Source of the DNA: Ashinkailepas kermadecensis
Taxonomy: Eukaryota > Arthropoda > Thecostraca > Neolepadidae
Assembly (NCBI GenBank): GCA_034440615.1
Contig: JAOTOM010003164.1
Span: 62,001-126,000 of the forward strand
Direction: 5' to 3'
DNA length: 64,000 nucleotides
This document shows, piece after piece, positions 12,141-23,519 of the stretch. Each line of letters begins with the position of its first letter. The stretch's first letter is position 1. Made by a program: the position numbers and the translations under genes. A model generated the notes under the pieces. It saw only the letters and a program-made list of their open reading frames with translations, ran no database searches and was not told the origin of the DNA.

Positions 12141-12484
12141 ACGACGGAACACTTGGGGTGCTTGGGCGCTGCGCCCTCCCTTGCGCGAGCAAAGCGACGT
12201 CGCACCCCCTTGGTGCTGTTATTAAAACTGCTTACTCTCCCTAGATACCAGGCTTCTGAAAATAAAGAACATCTTCAAGGCTAAGCACGGCATCGCGACA
12301 CTTAACTTATGTTGGTATAGCTAGAACACATGTTCGTAATTTGTATGGTCTCCAGAACTGCTAATGCTTCAAAGATAATTATTGTTCGGATACACAGCAC
12401 GCTTTGCTCGGCATCACTGCTAAAATACACTGAAAGTGATCTTGTTTGCGGCATCTGAAGCTAGAGCTACGGTCACTTCACTCG

Positions 12485-12760
12485 GACAACTTTGCCCAGT
12501 GGCGGATCCAGCGGAGCCTCGGTTGATATGCTAACTGGGGACGAAAATTGTGCTAACCTTGCAATAGGTTAATAATGTATGGTTAAATTCACACTTCCGG
12601 ACCAAATTTCTCGGTGTCAGCATATTTTGCCATCATAATTTCCCATGTGAAAATTTACTGAAGCATACCCTGTGATCTAGAGGTCACTTACACTAAGGGC
12701 ACGTACTTCTAGGGGCGCAGCCAGGAGTTCCCTAAGGGAGGCTCGACTAAAAAGAGATGT
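12485..12760. mobile_element. MITE-like ends
   Basis: CAGTGGCGGATCCAGCGG at about 12493 and AGGGGCGCAGCCAGGAGTTC at about 12711 resemble the openings at 3157 and 3374. The second is followed, as at 3374, by a phrase about (C/T)TAAGGG(A/G)GG(C/T)T(C/T)GAC. Two short element ends are inferred. Confidence 0.4.
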
Positions 12761-13389
12761 TACCAAAAAGGTAAAGCGTTCGGGAAAACGAAAATTTAGG
12801 GTTTTACGTTTTGAAAAATCTCACAATTTCTTCCTTGCTCTAGTGTATTTTTGTTTCCTAAGTTGAGGCAGCACTCCCTTGACTGTTCCTCTGCGTCCCC
12901 CAGAACGGCGTTCCTACAGGAACGGTTGCTTGCAGCCTCTTCCTCTCTTTTCAGCCAATGTCACCTCGCTGGTAAAGTTTAGCCTCTACGAGGTTTAAGC
13001 TCACCCGATTTATTTTTATCATTTGATGGTGCTCCCCCGAGGAGATGGTACCTGGTCCACCAAACGAATGCTCTGTATTTAATTTCCTTGACATGTCCTT
13101 GCTTCTGCCAAGTAGTTCATCATCCGTTTTTTGCGAACATGCTTTAGGGTCGTACAGCCTTGATCCTTGGAGTCATAATTTGAAAATAATTCCTCCCCTC
13201 GTGAATGATAACATCGACAGGCGTCTTCTTGATCTGAACTATAGAGAATTGCCTGGAGGCAATCATCTGATAAAGGTGTGTCGATTATGAGAGACGTTAT
13301 GCCCTTGTTGCCTTATTCAGCTGTACCAATGATCATTTTGGCCATGCTGGGCCAGTCATTACACTGTGTTGCGAAGTGTGCCTACATTT

Positions 13390-13655
13390 GCATGGGAGCG
13401 CTCGCCTGGCCCAGGAAGGCGCATGCATTCTAAAGAGTAGCACTCATAAGGGTGTCTGTATTAGTCCTGTCAAGAAAGACGCCAGAGTGCTCCAGGAGGG
13501 TGCCCATATTTGCATCAGGGGTACCAACTATCTGAAACGGCGCATTGAATTTGAACAGAACTGGTCCCTGGCCCTTGTAAGCGTCTGACTGCAAAGAGAG
13601 CACCGGTTGGCCCAGGAGGACGCCTGCATTCTCGAAGCACCCATCCGCCTCAAAT
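13390..13655 (+). repeat. Dispersed repeat H, tandem fragments
   Basis: Two or three imperfect copies of the phrase (G/T)GCCCAGGAGGACGCCTGCA followed by TTCTC(A/G)AAG occur at about 13407, 13490 and 13612. They are related to 3684-3835 and 16500-16560. Several short frames pass through and none is recognised. Confidence 0.55.
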
Positions 13656-13659
13656 GATG

Positions 13660-14140
13660 TCTTTCTTGTCGGAAGAGGAGCATACAGGTCCGGGCCACGT
13701 CGGGCTGGGCGGTGTCGGAGCGGGCTCTGGGACACTGGGCGGCACTGCCGGCTGGGTGGGTCGCTGTGCGGGCGACTGCGGCCGGCCGCCGCCGCCGGGC
13801 CGGCTGGATGTAGCCGCTGTGTTCCCTCTCGCCCACCACTTCTACCGCTCCGACATCCTACCAACCCCGCTGCGGCCGGTCGCCACCAATACACGAATTG
13901 ATTTTAGCGAGGCCAGGCTCCTATCCACACCACATACGCCTGTGAGTGCGCCCGGCTGGTCATGTAGCGAGGAGGGGATGTGTGCTTCGGGTGTGACGAG
14001 ACACTGATGGATGGCTATGATAGAGGTACACGACATGGGTACTGCCACCGCCGCCGGCACTCGTCCCTTTACGGGACCCACCCGTGTACCACCAGATAAC
14101 ACAGCACATCCACCATCCACTCCCCCCCCCCGCACACACA
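13660..14140. other. GC- and CpG-rich block, no gene recognised
   Basis: Strongly GC-rich with many CpG dinucleotides around 13690-13860. Overlapping frames exist on both strands but match no known family. It may be promoter-like or may have come with a repeat; nothing decides this. Confidence 0.3.
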
Positions 14141-14579
14141 CAGAACATCGAAGTTCTCGGGTCAGCCAGATGCAAGCAGTGCCCGGGTAATATCAAGTAA
14201 AATTTTGGCAGTGATGTTTCTGACAGCTGAATACTTGCGTTGAAATCGAACCAATTCCACTGGTCCATAAAACTATCCCTTTAAACATGTATGCAACAGT
14301 CACTCGCTCCTTTCATTCCACAAGATCATTCGGTCCCTAATAATACGAAAACGAGTTCACCCACAGTTTTCCCCTCCAGTGTCACGCAAGCATTTAGCGA
14401 GTCGTACTCCCTTTCACTGGGGACTTGGTTAGTCCCGAATGCATATTAATTACCCGATCCGAGGCCTACTTGTAAACGGCTGACGCGACTCTCCTGATTG
14501 CATCATTTGTATATATTGTCGTTACTGCCTTTAAGGCTTTGCAACACTGGGCGATGAAACTTACCCTGGGCTGCTTATA

Positions 14580-15260
14580 ACTGAACTCAGGCATCAATGG
14601 CCAACTTACCTAACCTGACCCAATCCACGCCATGCCTGGCCTTACACGTTGAAGGCATGCGACCAGTCTCACGTATCCCACGGGTGGGCAAGAATACCTA
14701 CCACGTTGGGTACGTCCCCTGGTCGTCGTTATACCCTAGCCGGCCCTACCCTTTCAGCCCCGGGACTTACGGCATGCCAAACCAGTCCGTGCGTCCCTTG
14801 AACCTCTGTACCATCCGTGTCCACGTACAGCGAACGGAGGCGGACTCATTACCGGGCAGTGTTTTGCCTATATATCCGGCGCCGAACTTCCGGCAAACGC
14901 AATGTGGTGCCCCAATTAAGGGGCCCTCCCACATGCATGCTATGCTCGCCCCCTCATCTGCGCCCCCGGGTCACAGAGGCCATCGGAATCTTACGGTCAA
15001 GAGATACCTGAGCCCAGTTAACAGTTATCACTTGAATAATGCCCAGGACTAACAATCAGGAGAGTTTCGTCATTGCGCCCTTTCGTCGTGCTCCCCCCCC
15101 CACCCTTTAGGAAGGGAGGGTCTAGGGCCCCTCACGGTCGACGCCCAAGGACATATCGCCCATAGGAGGGCAGCTGGCAGGCTGTCTCACTCGCTCGTTC
15201 TGCGGGGGTCGTCAAACTCTTCTCTCGTCGATCCCCTATTTGCCGTAAATTCGCCGTAAA
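14580..15260. other. GC-rich unique stretch with a TATA-like motif
   Basis: A 151-codon plus-strand frame (14597-15052) rich in Pro, Ser and His resembles no family. GCCTATATATCC at about 14868 could be a TATA box, and a retroelement LTR is possible, but LTR ends and a primer site were not found. Confidence 0.2.
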
Positions 15261-15915
15261 TTGCCCACGGGACGTGCTCGGGACGTGCCAGAAGCAGACA
15301 GATGCTGGGACCGAAATCAGAAGACAGAGGCCAACTACGGACTACGTAGTGCGGCTACTTAAACCGATAAATGAGACGCTGGCATATATTTACAGGAAAT
15401 GTTGCAACAAATGCCTTCCGATCAAAACGTGCCGCTTAGAATGTTGTCTCCAAACGAACCGTATTTATGTTCAAACCACTTTTCATATTACTTTAGGTAC
15501 TCTTGTTTCCCCGTTGGTGTTGTCAGTTACGTGCTCGCAATTGTTATCGTATAGAATTTGCATTGCCTAATATTACGCACCGAATATGAAAACGAGTTTG
15601 GCAAATTGTTCCATAGGTCAGGTTACAGAGGCGAAATGCCATCCAGGTATTTATTTGGAGTCCAGGGGACGCCAACTCCAGTCATATCAGACACCATCCA
15701 CATTTCCATTTACTCCTACGCTAAAATAGAAAAGAAAGGAGACATTAGACATACACCTGAACAATGGGACAACAACTATTTCCATCTACACACACGCACA
15801 ATTGCCACCAACACACACACACATCCCCCTCCCCCTCCCAACGCGGAAGATGCCAGCGCCGGTGGGGTTGGTTACGGGTGACGGATGAGGCTCCATGACG
15901 CCGAGCAGCACTCAC

Positions 15916-15983
15916 ATGGCGATGGTGCGTGGCGGGTGACCTCGGCTGAGCGCTTCCTCTCCTCCATCCGAAAGCTCAGCCAT
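15916..15983 (-). CDS. Candidate first coding exon in a CpG-rich promoter region
   Basis: The start codon lies in GGCAAGATGGCTGAG. This context is close to ideal for initiation and also matches the YY1 motif AAGATGGC that often overlaps start codons of broadly expressed animal genes. The frame gives 22 residues beginning Met-Ala-Glu-Leu-Ser-Asp-Gly-Gly-Glu-Glu. It then reaches GCCAT|GTGAGTG, a strong 5' splice donor (15909-15915), leaving a phase-2 junction. Without splicing the frame stops at once. A heat-shock element lies about 190 bp upstream (16174-16194). The protein is not recognised, and the next exon would lie at lower coordinates. All of this is inferred from sequence signals. Confidence 0.35.
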
Positions 15984-16173
15984 CTTGCCACCGCTGGACG
16001 TTCCTGAGCGTGTCGGTCCGGCGTCCACCGCCGCGCGTCTGAGTCTTCCCTTCGTCTCTTTGTCCGTTCTGCCCTGTTCCCCCCTCCACCGTGGCGCGCC
16101 CATGAGTTTTCCTCTCCCTTCATCGCCTCCGGCTTTGGGTACTTTCTCTCTCTCGCTTCCATTTTTTTCGCGC

Positions 16174-16194
16174 GAATGTTCCAGAAGGTTCTGG
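16174..16194. promoter_or_regulatory. Heat-shock element (HSF binding site)
   Basis: GAAtgTTCcaGAAggTTC is followed by tgGA. Four alternating GAA/TTC pentamers sit in exact 5-bp register and a partial fifth follows. Heat shock factor trimers bind such arrays of inverted nGAAn units. It lies in a GC-rich block and upstream of the minus-strand start codon at 15983. Confidence 0.6.
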
Positions 16195-16499
16195 AGGTCC
16201 GGCTGCTGCTCCCGCTTCCGCCGCGGGTCGGTCCACTCTCCACCCTTCCCACGTGTCACGCAGGTGTTCGGGACGTGCCCGGCCGCCTCTCGGTTGGCCT
16301 TGAAAGCTGCCTGCATGCCTGCCTGTGTTGTTTTCTTGTTTTCGGCGGACACGCTGTGGTGGGTGGAGGGCGCCCGGCCATGCGGTGGCGCGAAAGCTGG
16401 TTTCTGTCCGTCCGAACGTCTTGGATAAAAATGTAAAACGCCTTACAATATCATGTAGCCAATGATGGCCCTCATATTAGGAAGAGCGGCGTCCGTATG

Positions 16500-16800
16500 A
16501 CCCAGGAAGGTGCCTACATTCTCAAGGTACACAGCTGTCCGGAAAAAAACGCCTGTATTTGGCGATGTAGGTGCCAGACTGTGACGGACGGTTATCTGTT
16601 TTCCATCTTCCGTACTATTTTGCAGATTTTAGCTGGGTGGATCAGCTCGACAGAATGGGTGGCCAGTTGGTTCGACTAGGACGCTTGCCCAACCAGCTAA
16701 CATGCTATCCGAGTGCCTGCTCCCTTTGCCGATGGTTGAGTTTATGTCCTGGGCCAATAGTGTGCCAATTGCCGAAGGCGCCACGTCGCCCATAGCATGA
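16500..16800 (+). repeat. Dispersed repeat G/H, copy 2
   Basis: Homologous to 10651-10945 in the same orientation, roughly 70-75% alike by eye. It begins with the repeat H phrase (CCCAGGAAGGTGCCTACATT) and ends near CGTCGCCCATAGCATG. Confidence 0.75.
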
Positions 16801-16829
16801 ATGTCGATGACGCACCGAAGGCTTGTTTA

Positions 16830-18340
16830 TCGTCCTGTGGTGAAATGATCACCACCTCTAGTCAAGGTTGGAGTCACTCTCGAGATGGACACTCGAGTGA
16901 TTCGCTCACCTCGACGGTTTTTCGACGGTTTCCAAGATCAATGTCCTAGCTTGATGTGGGATAACCTTTGTGGAGTTAAGAGTAATTATATGAATGTACA
17001 CATAAGACTGAACTATGCAGCTAATTCTACCCCTGGGCACTACAAAAAGAATGCCTTCTGCTGCTATTGACGTAGTGTGTAAAATTATGTGAACCTAACC
17101 TAGCTCCGTACCGATGAGTCGAAGTATTACAAATCACACATGACTAGTATCCCGGAGTATTGAGAATTACTGGTGAACACATCCAGCGCGTGCATCTACT
17201 ACCACTGCTACACAGGTAATAAACGAAAAAAACTTTAAAACACCCAAGTGATATTGGAGGTCACCAAATGACTCGTAGAAAGGAAAGTAGAAATCGGGCA
17301 TAAATTGCGAGCTAATAAAACCCTCGGCAGAACACGCTTGCTCTCGTCGCAAGTGGCTCGCTCTCTCCACTGGGCAACAAAAACAGGGCCACACAGCCCT
17401 GTTTTCGCGTACAATGTCCTTCACCAGCGCAGGACTTGGGCATTTTGCCACTTTCTGTGGCCCAGATGGTTGCAATATGCCCAGCTGTTTCCAAATGGCA
17501 GGTAAATGAAGGGTGTGTGTGTGGGGGGGGGGCTAGCGGGCCCAAATTATGTGCACACCTGCAGGTATTAATTGCTGAACGTTTGGTGTAAATTGTGTCA
17601 GATAACTTCACGTTACTGACCTGTGACGACTTTTCGGCAACTTGTTTGGCAGATTTCGCACTTGTCAGGCTTGGATGAAAACTATGCATGATTCCCCTGT
17701 GAAATAAATATCACCGTGTTTTTCGTTCAATTTGAAGTCCATTGAGGGGTGGCATGATCCCATAGTATTAACGTGCTCCTGTGCAGATCAGATCAAGTCA
17801 TGGAGGGTGAATATGTCATTTTGTTTTTGAGTTATAAACACATGTTGAGCCTTAGTGCGTAACGATGAAAACTTAATTCGAATCCAGCACCCAAAGTTAC
17901 CCTATGAATTAACGGTTTGGACCACTTTTGGCGAACTGACCATTTACTTTTACTGACTAGAGATCAACACAGGCACATGGGGTCAATGTGGGTCAAGGCT
18001 GGTTCTAGGGCACTTGTGTGTGGTGATTTTGGATTAAGCGCTCATGTTTATCGTACAGAAATCTCAAACCCCATATTGATCCGGCGTTACTTGCCATCAT
18101 GGGTGCAATCTCTGGGGCTGGGGGACATGTTCCCTCAGTTTGTAAAAAGTTGGAAATTGTCCCCTTCAATTTCTTTCGTGTCCCCCAAGACTCAGCAATT
18201 AAAATGCTTGTGTATGGTCGCAGGAAAATTATACTTAATAATTTACATAGTGAAAACATCTATACAATAGAATCACCAAAAAAACTGGAAGCCTATCTGG
18301 CCAATAAACGGGCTTCACAGACTATGTGTCATCACAAATT
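16830..18340. other. No gene recognised
   Basis: Mixed-composition DNA with only short frames, plus a G-run near 17521. Nothing else is supported. Confidence 0.5.
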
Positions 18341-18349
18341 ATCCGAGTA

Positions 18350-18378
18350 GTAAATCAGCAAGCGTTAGGAATGTCTGC
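18350..18378 (+). repeat. 29-nt exact direct repeat, copy 1
   Basis: The 29 nt beginning GTAAATCAGCAAGCGTTAGG are identical to 18629-18657, 279 bp downstream. Confidence 0.9.
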
Positions 18379-18539
18379 TTCCAAAACATTATTTAATAAC
18401 ATGATCCTTGACCATCTTGCGTTTTCGCTGGGGTGGACAGTTGTATTTTGCGAAACACAAAATTTGCATTATCGCAAGGCCTTATACGCCTTAGGTTGCC
18501 TTCCCCTATGCATATATCGATACATCTTGAACAATGATG

Positions 18540-18690
18540 TCAAAACGAGGAGGCTTTCAACTCTGAAGGGTGCCATCGGCCCAAAATAATATCGTTGAGC
18601 AGCCGCAGTGGCGTACTAAAGGGCAAGTGTAAATCAGCAAGCGTTAGGAATGTCTGCCCCCTCCCTCCTGAGATGTGTGGGCTCTCAAGA
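18540..18690 (+). repeat. Fragment of dispersed element A with a 29-nt insertion
   Basis: The order GAAGGGTGCCATCGGC, GCCGCAGTGGCGTACTAAAG, then CCCTCCCTCCTGAGA, and CTCTCAAGA matches 7285-7395 of copy A. The match is interrupted at 18629-18657 by the exact 29-nt copy of 18350-18378. Confidence 0.6.
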
Positions 18691-18699
18691 CCAGAACTC

Positions 18700-20100
18700 T
18701 AAAAATTGCCGGTTCCGCTACACACCAAGTTATGGAAACACGCAATTGCTACATGAAGAGCGAAAACTTCTTGAATCACTACGAGTAATCGAAGAACATG
18801 TGCCAAGTCGTCGATTTATGTGTTATAAAACATCTCTGTATACCAAATATTTAAGGTACTTCGATGCTTATCCTTAGGTCATTCAATCTGTGTTTCTTGT
18901 CAAAACATAAAATACATGGAATGAAATGATGTAAATACGATCAAACCAGCGCTTTAATGTCGGACTATCGCTTCATAACTTGTTCACATTTGCTCCAGTT
19001 ATCCCATGTCATGGTTGTGGCCTTTTTTTAACCTGCAGTTAACTCCATGGCACGGATTACAGCCAAGGGTATATTTGGGATTAGGGCGTGGTCGCCGCTA
19101 CAGTTTGAATATTTTACAACACAGCTGATCTCCACAGGCACCGTACAAAATCAGCTAAAGTTCATATCAAATCGGAGAATATGTGATTCGTTCAATATAC
19201 TAGCACATATCAAGACGAGAAATTCACAATTGATGGCAATGTATTCCTTTATCCTTTCTGAAGTTTTCATAATTTCCCTGCTTAGACTGTTTAGACAGGC
19301 ATGATAACCATAACTGATCAATGATGTAAAATACTGGTTTTCCATCCTTGAATGCATGTCTTGTTTTTCTCAAATCATCCACAATTTCTAAGCGACAATG
19401 TTCTTCAGCTGCACAGGTAGATATGCATTTTTTGGACAATAGTATAAGGAATTGCATGGACCAACACCATGGCAAACTGGGTGACAATTGTGGTGCGCAA
19501 GATGATGCCAAAAGCCAACCAGAACTGTATTGAAAGAACATGTCCAAAACCAGATGTATTACAGCACTTGCTAACATTGGCAGCCCATGCATGCAAAATT
19601 AGACTTCAGATTTAGCCAAATTTTGTTAGGTTGGTTAATGTTATGCATTGCATCATGCTTAACCCAGGATACCATGCTGCTAAGCAAATACCTACCAACA
19701 TCTTGTCGTGTTGCAAAACAGCCCAATTTTTCAGCCTCGGTCATGGCCATCAAGGTGTGCTCAATGTTGGTCAGACATGCAGCTGATGGCTGCAAATGGG
19801 CTGGAAGGGCAGCATTTCAACAAATTGGGGATTGCAAGAGGGCTGGAGGGGTGGCATTTCAGGACAATTAAGTAGAGTTTCAGCCAACCAGTTCTCAAAT
19901 TCAGAGCCATTGCCTTTTCCATGAAGGATTGCATCTGCAAATGATTAATCACTCACCTCGTAGGGTGTGTGCTAAGCTTAAAGATGAGGGGATAAGATCA
20001 TGAAGTTAAGTATCTTTTACCTAGCAAAGGCAAGTGCTCAGAAGACATCACCCCTACCCATACCTAGGTAGGTACTTACCACATACACCGGGCACCAGCT
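18700..20100. other. No gene recognised
   Basis: Unique-looking AT-rich DNA with short frames and no recognised family. Confidence 0.5.
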
Positions 20101-20106
20101 CGCAAA

Positions 20107-20313
20107 CTACTCCCCGGTTGCAAATCCTGTGACTTTGAACCGAATATTCTTCTCAGACAATTCCTTGTGCTTACTTGCCACGTGACGTTTAAGTGAATAC
20201 TGGTAGCTATACCAACTACAACCTGTTACGCCACAATGCACGAATTGTCTTGATGCCCAGGCATCCGACTTCTTGGGACTTCTGATCTTGCTCAACTTTC
20301 GCTCCTTGGGCAT
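20107..20313 (-). CDS. Short frame with one degenerate C2H2-like zinc finger
   Basis: 68 residues start from an ATG in CCACAATGCCC, a good context. The N-terminus is basic (Lys/Arg at 3, 5, 6, 9, 11, 14 and 15). Cys27, Cys32, His44 and His49 form C-x4-C-x11-H-x4-H, with Leu-Lys-Arg before the first His as in true C2H2 fingers. The second spacing is one residue shorter than usual, so metal binding is uncertain. A stop follows 19 residues after the finger, and a GT within GAGTAG at the stop could be a splice donor. It may be a first exon, a small nuclear protein, or a fragment. No neighbouring exon was identified. Confidence 0.35.
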   Translation of the reverse strand: MPKERKLSKIRSPKKSDAWASRQFVHCGVTGCSWYSYQYSLKRHVASKHKELSEKNIRFKVTGFATGE

Positions 20314-20329
20314 TGTGGCAAGCAATCAC

Positions 20330-21730
20330 GGGACCACTCGAAAAGGAAGAGCCCACGCGCAATAACCGCATAAAAACTGGTCACGTTTGAAAGGAACTGC
20401 ACGGAAGCAAGCTCAGCTGTCGCTCTGTCAACTTCATTTATTGGAGTTGTCTATCGCTCGTGAATCATTTCGTTCTGACGGCATGGTTTAATATTATATT
20501 AACATTTCCTGGCATGGACTACATTATCTACCTACAGTATTTAATCTCCAATAAAAATACCACAAAATACAACATTTCTCAGTGCAATATCAGTATTAAT
20601 AGGAAAACGTATCTTTAAATAATACATGACGTCAGACCGGCGTGCTGCCAGCGGTGCCTAGCGGCAACGATCGCAATAAATTCAATTGATAGAGCAACCA
20701 AAGAAATGTGACGTTTGTGGCGTCTGGCATACAAATGCGCCAGTTTTAAACGAATATCACGGATTTTAATAAATAGGCGCATTGACTTGTGAATATATGC
20801 TTGTTCCATACATTACTAAAATGAGACAACTGTTGTTACTTTTCTAATTATAAAGACATATTTTCTGTTTTTTTACCCAGCAGGGAATATTATGAAATAA
20901 TTAAATAATGCGCAAATAGGAAGTGTGTACACTTCCATAAAAGCGTAAACACCGCGCTACGCATCCCGAAGGAGGGAGAGAATCACCTGAAGTTTCCGTA
21001 TCACAATACAATATATATATACATATATATATACTTTGTTATAGCACATGAATAGATGAAAAATCCATGATTATGTACCCAGCAATGCTCATCAATTTTG
21101 CCTTAAACTGGCGAGTTTCGCTTGTGATACGTCGCGCTACATGGCGCTACATTGGCAATCCAGCATACAGAACACAACATTCACCGTAGAATCTGGATCA
21201 TGGTATAATTGCCATTCAGATTCAATGATCTGGATGTGGATTGTGGATTGTGGAGTCGATGCTTTAATGTGTGCAAAGCATCGCTGAAGACCGAACCTCT
21301 GGAAAGCTACGGAGTGTGGGTGGGTGTGGGAGGAGTCTAAGGCCAGTTGTAGCAGCTGCACCAGCTGACGCTGACCCCCCCCACCAGGCCCCCATACGCT
21401 TCTGGTTCAAGACTGCTTCAAATAATTCCAAGATACGTTAGCTTAGATGCCATAGATGTTTATTATCCCATGTTTATTATCCCGCAAATGTGTATTATCC
21501 CACTAATGAATATCATTTAGTGTTGTTTATGCCATACTCTGTTGCATTGATGTTGTTCACAGTCTGATGCTGATGGAATTGATGCGACGTATTCAGTTTT
21601 CTTATGTTCTGCCGCTCGTCCGACACATAGGTATACGAAGTATTAAAACACATTCTCTAAATTCGATACATCTGCAAAAAGGTCATAAGCAGATGCGCTA
21701 CCTACCATAGTAGCAAAGTAGCCACGTTTC
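20330..21730. other. No gene recognised; short AT microsatellite
   Basis: AT-rich DNA with a (TA)n-type tract at 21010-21033. A small TTATTATCCCA-like triplication lies at about 21459-21503. Confidence 0.5.
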
Positions 21731-21734
21731 TAGA

Positions 21735-23513
21735 CCTCTGCTCAAGACTCGCGGCAGTGCCCCAAAAAATAGTGCTGAGTCTCCAAATTCGCATCGGGAA
21801 CCCCAGAATTCGCGTTGAGGACTCCAAATCAATACAGCAGGCCCCAGAAAAGTCGCGCTGGGGCCCGATATTTCCACAGGGGCTCACCAAAATCGCGCTG
21901 GGGCCCCAGCTAAGTACAACACGCCCAGCGAACTCGCACTGGGCCCCTCAAATATCGCGCTCGGGACCAAAATTCCCGTCGGTAGTCCCAAAATATGGAG
22001 TCGGGACTTTAAAGAAAAATCCCTACGGGGCTTCGAAAATAATTGGCGTCTACTGTCTCAAATAAGCATAAAGTGGCCCCAAAAATTGCATCGGGACCCC
22101 ACAGGGCCTCGATGCAATGTTTAGTAAGGAGGGATTCCACAAAACAAATGTCCGAGCCAGGACAAACGCTCTGGAGCCCCAAACATAGCACCAGATGCCT
22201 TCAAAAATCGCGATGACCCCGAAAAAGATGTACCGGAGCTCGAAACATCGCCGCGGGACACAATAACATGCACCCATGGGGGGGGGGAATCAGGCCGGGA
22301 TTCACACTTCAAAAACATTCAGACATGGTCCCCAAAAATCGTGTCAAGCCCAGAAAACTAGCGTGGGCCACCAGAATCACGCACCTGAGCCCGAAACGTC
22401 GCGCCAGGACCCCAAGAAATCGCACCGGAAAAATAAAAATGGTGCTGGGTTCCCACAAATGTACGTCAAGAGTCACAAATAAACACAGTGGGACCCTGAG
22501 GACACAAGGGGAGGTCGAAAATGCACCGGGACCTCCAAGGAGCACCGAGTCTGGCAATAAGCGGCAAGGCTTTCAAGCATGCGTTGCAGCCCTAAATAAA
22601 CACACCGATAGCTCTAAAAAAAAACACCGGAGGCCCTGCCAGCAAACCGGTGTCATGAGACCGCATGAGGGCCTCAAAAACAGGCTGGGGCCCTGCAAAA
22701 AGCAGTGATCCTAAACAGGAACAAAAAGACCGGGCACTAAGTAGACAAACCGGGGTTTTCGAAAACGCGCCTTTAAAAAAAAGTTGGTGCACAAAAATAA
22801 AGAAACCTTAACAAGAGCCGGGTTCTCGGAAATGTGCCGGGCCCATAACAAAAATGGGCTGGACCAACCGGTGCGTCAAAGCTCAGCGGGTATCCGGATT
22901 TCTTAACCACCAGAAAATGTGGGAAAAAGGGAACTAATCATCGAATTGCATTAATAAAATTTTCCCAGCGCACTACCATACGAATCATTCCATAACGTAA
23001 AATATGGCGGAAGACTATGATGTCGGAGCAATTAATTAAACGTATATAGGAGGCCCAACATAAACCGTAGACTGGCACGAAGTGTGGCGAATGCACCGAA
23101 AGCGCAAGTCGGGTGTACACGAGCACAAACATTGGTGTGGTGACGACCGGACGTTATGAACTGGAATGCCTGTAATTAGAAAATTGTGCATTGTAAAATT
23201 ATTTGTTGAGATGTAATTTCAGCAGTGTCAGGTGACTTATCAAGGGATACTAAAAGAAAATCCTTCGAACCGGGCGATGGGAGTTAGGGTTGAAATCTGG
23301 TGATTCAGAAACGATGGTGGTATATTTGACCCCGTCCCCCTCCACAGCACAGCTTAGTTAGCCAATAATTATTGTATTAAACAAATTAAAATCAACCCGT
23401 TTTATAAAGTAGTGGTCGAAATCGGGGATTTTTTTAATGAGGGTAGGTGGGCCCCCTGCAAATCCGTTCGCCTCCCCTGCCCCCCACCACCTAGGAAAAT
23501 AGGCACGCTACTG
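21735..23513 (+). mobile_element. Dispersed element, copy B, with internal ~24 bp array
   Basis: Same organisation and orientation as copy A (6984-9237). A degenerate array of AAAATCGCGCTGGGGCC-like units fills 21760-22870. A non-repetitive part then shares CGAATTG/CGAATTT, CGAAGTGTGGCGAATGC, ACTGGAATG(C/T)CTG and TGACTTATCAAGGGATAC. The right end AATAGGCACGCTACTG corresponds to AATAGGTGCGTCACTG in copy A. No protein frame is shared between the copies, so it is a non-autonomous element or a satellite-bearing repeat. Confidence 0.75.
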
Positions 23514-23519
23514 TAATGA

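Larger units (their letters stand above)
15880..16440 (-). promoter_or_regulatory. CpG-rich promoter-like block
   Basis: CpG dinucleotides are far denser here than in the AT-rich flanks. The block contains the heat-shock element, a YY1-type start codon and a splice donor, all fitting minus-strand transcription. Overlapping frames of 86-147 codons are open in both directions because the block is GC-rich; they are not trusted. Confidence 0.4.

Noticed and set aside
14597..15052. 151-codon plus-strand frame as a gene
   Set aside because: No recognisable motif, no splice or family support, and the GC-rich composition makes such frames likely by chance.
15912..16428. Frames of 126-147 codons on both strands of the CpG block
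   Set aside because: They overlap each other and owe their length to GC-rich composition. Only the short exon with a good start and donor is kept.
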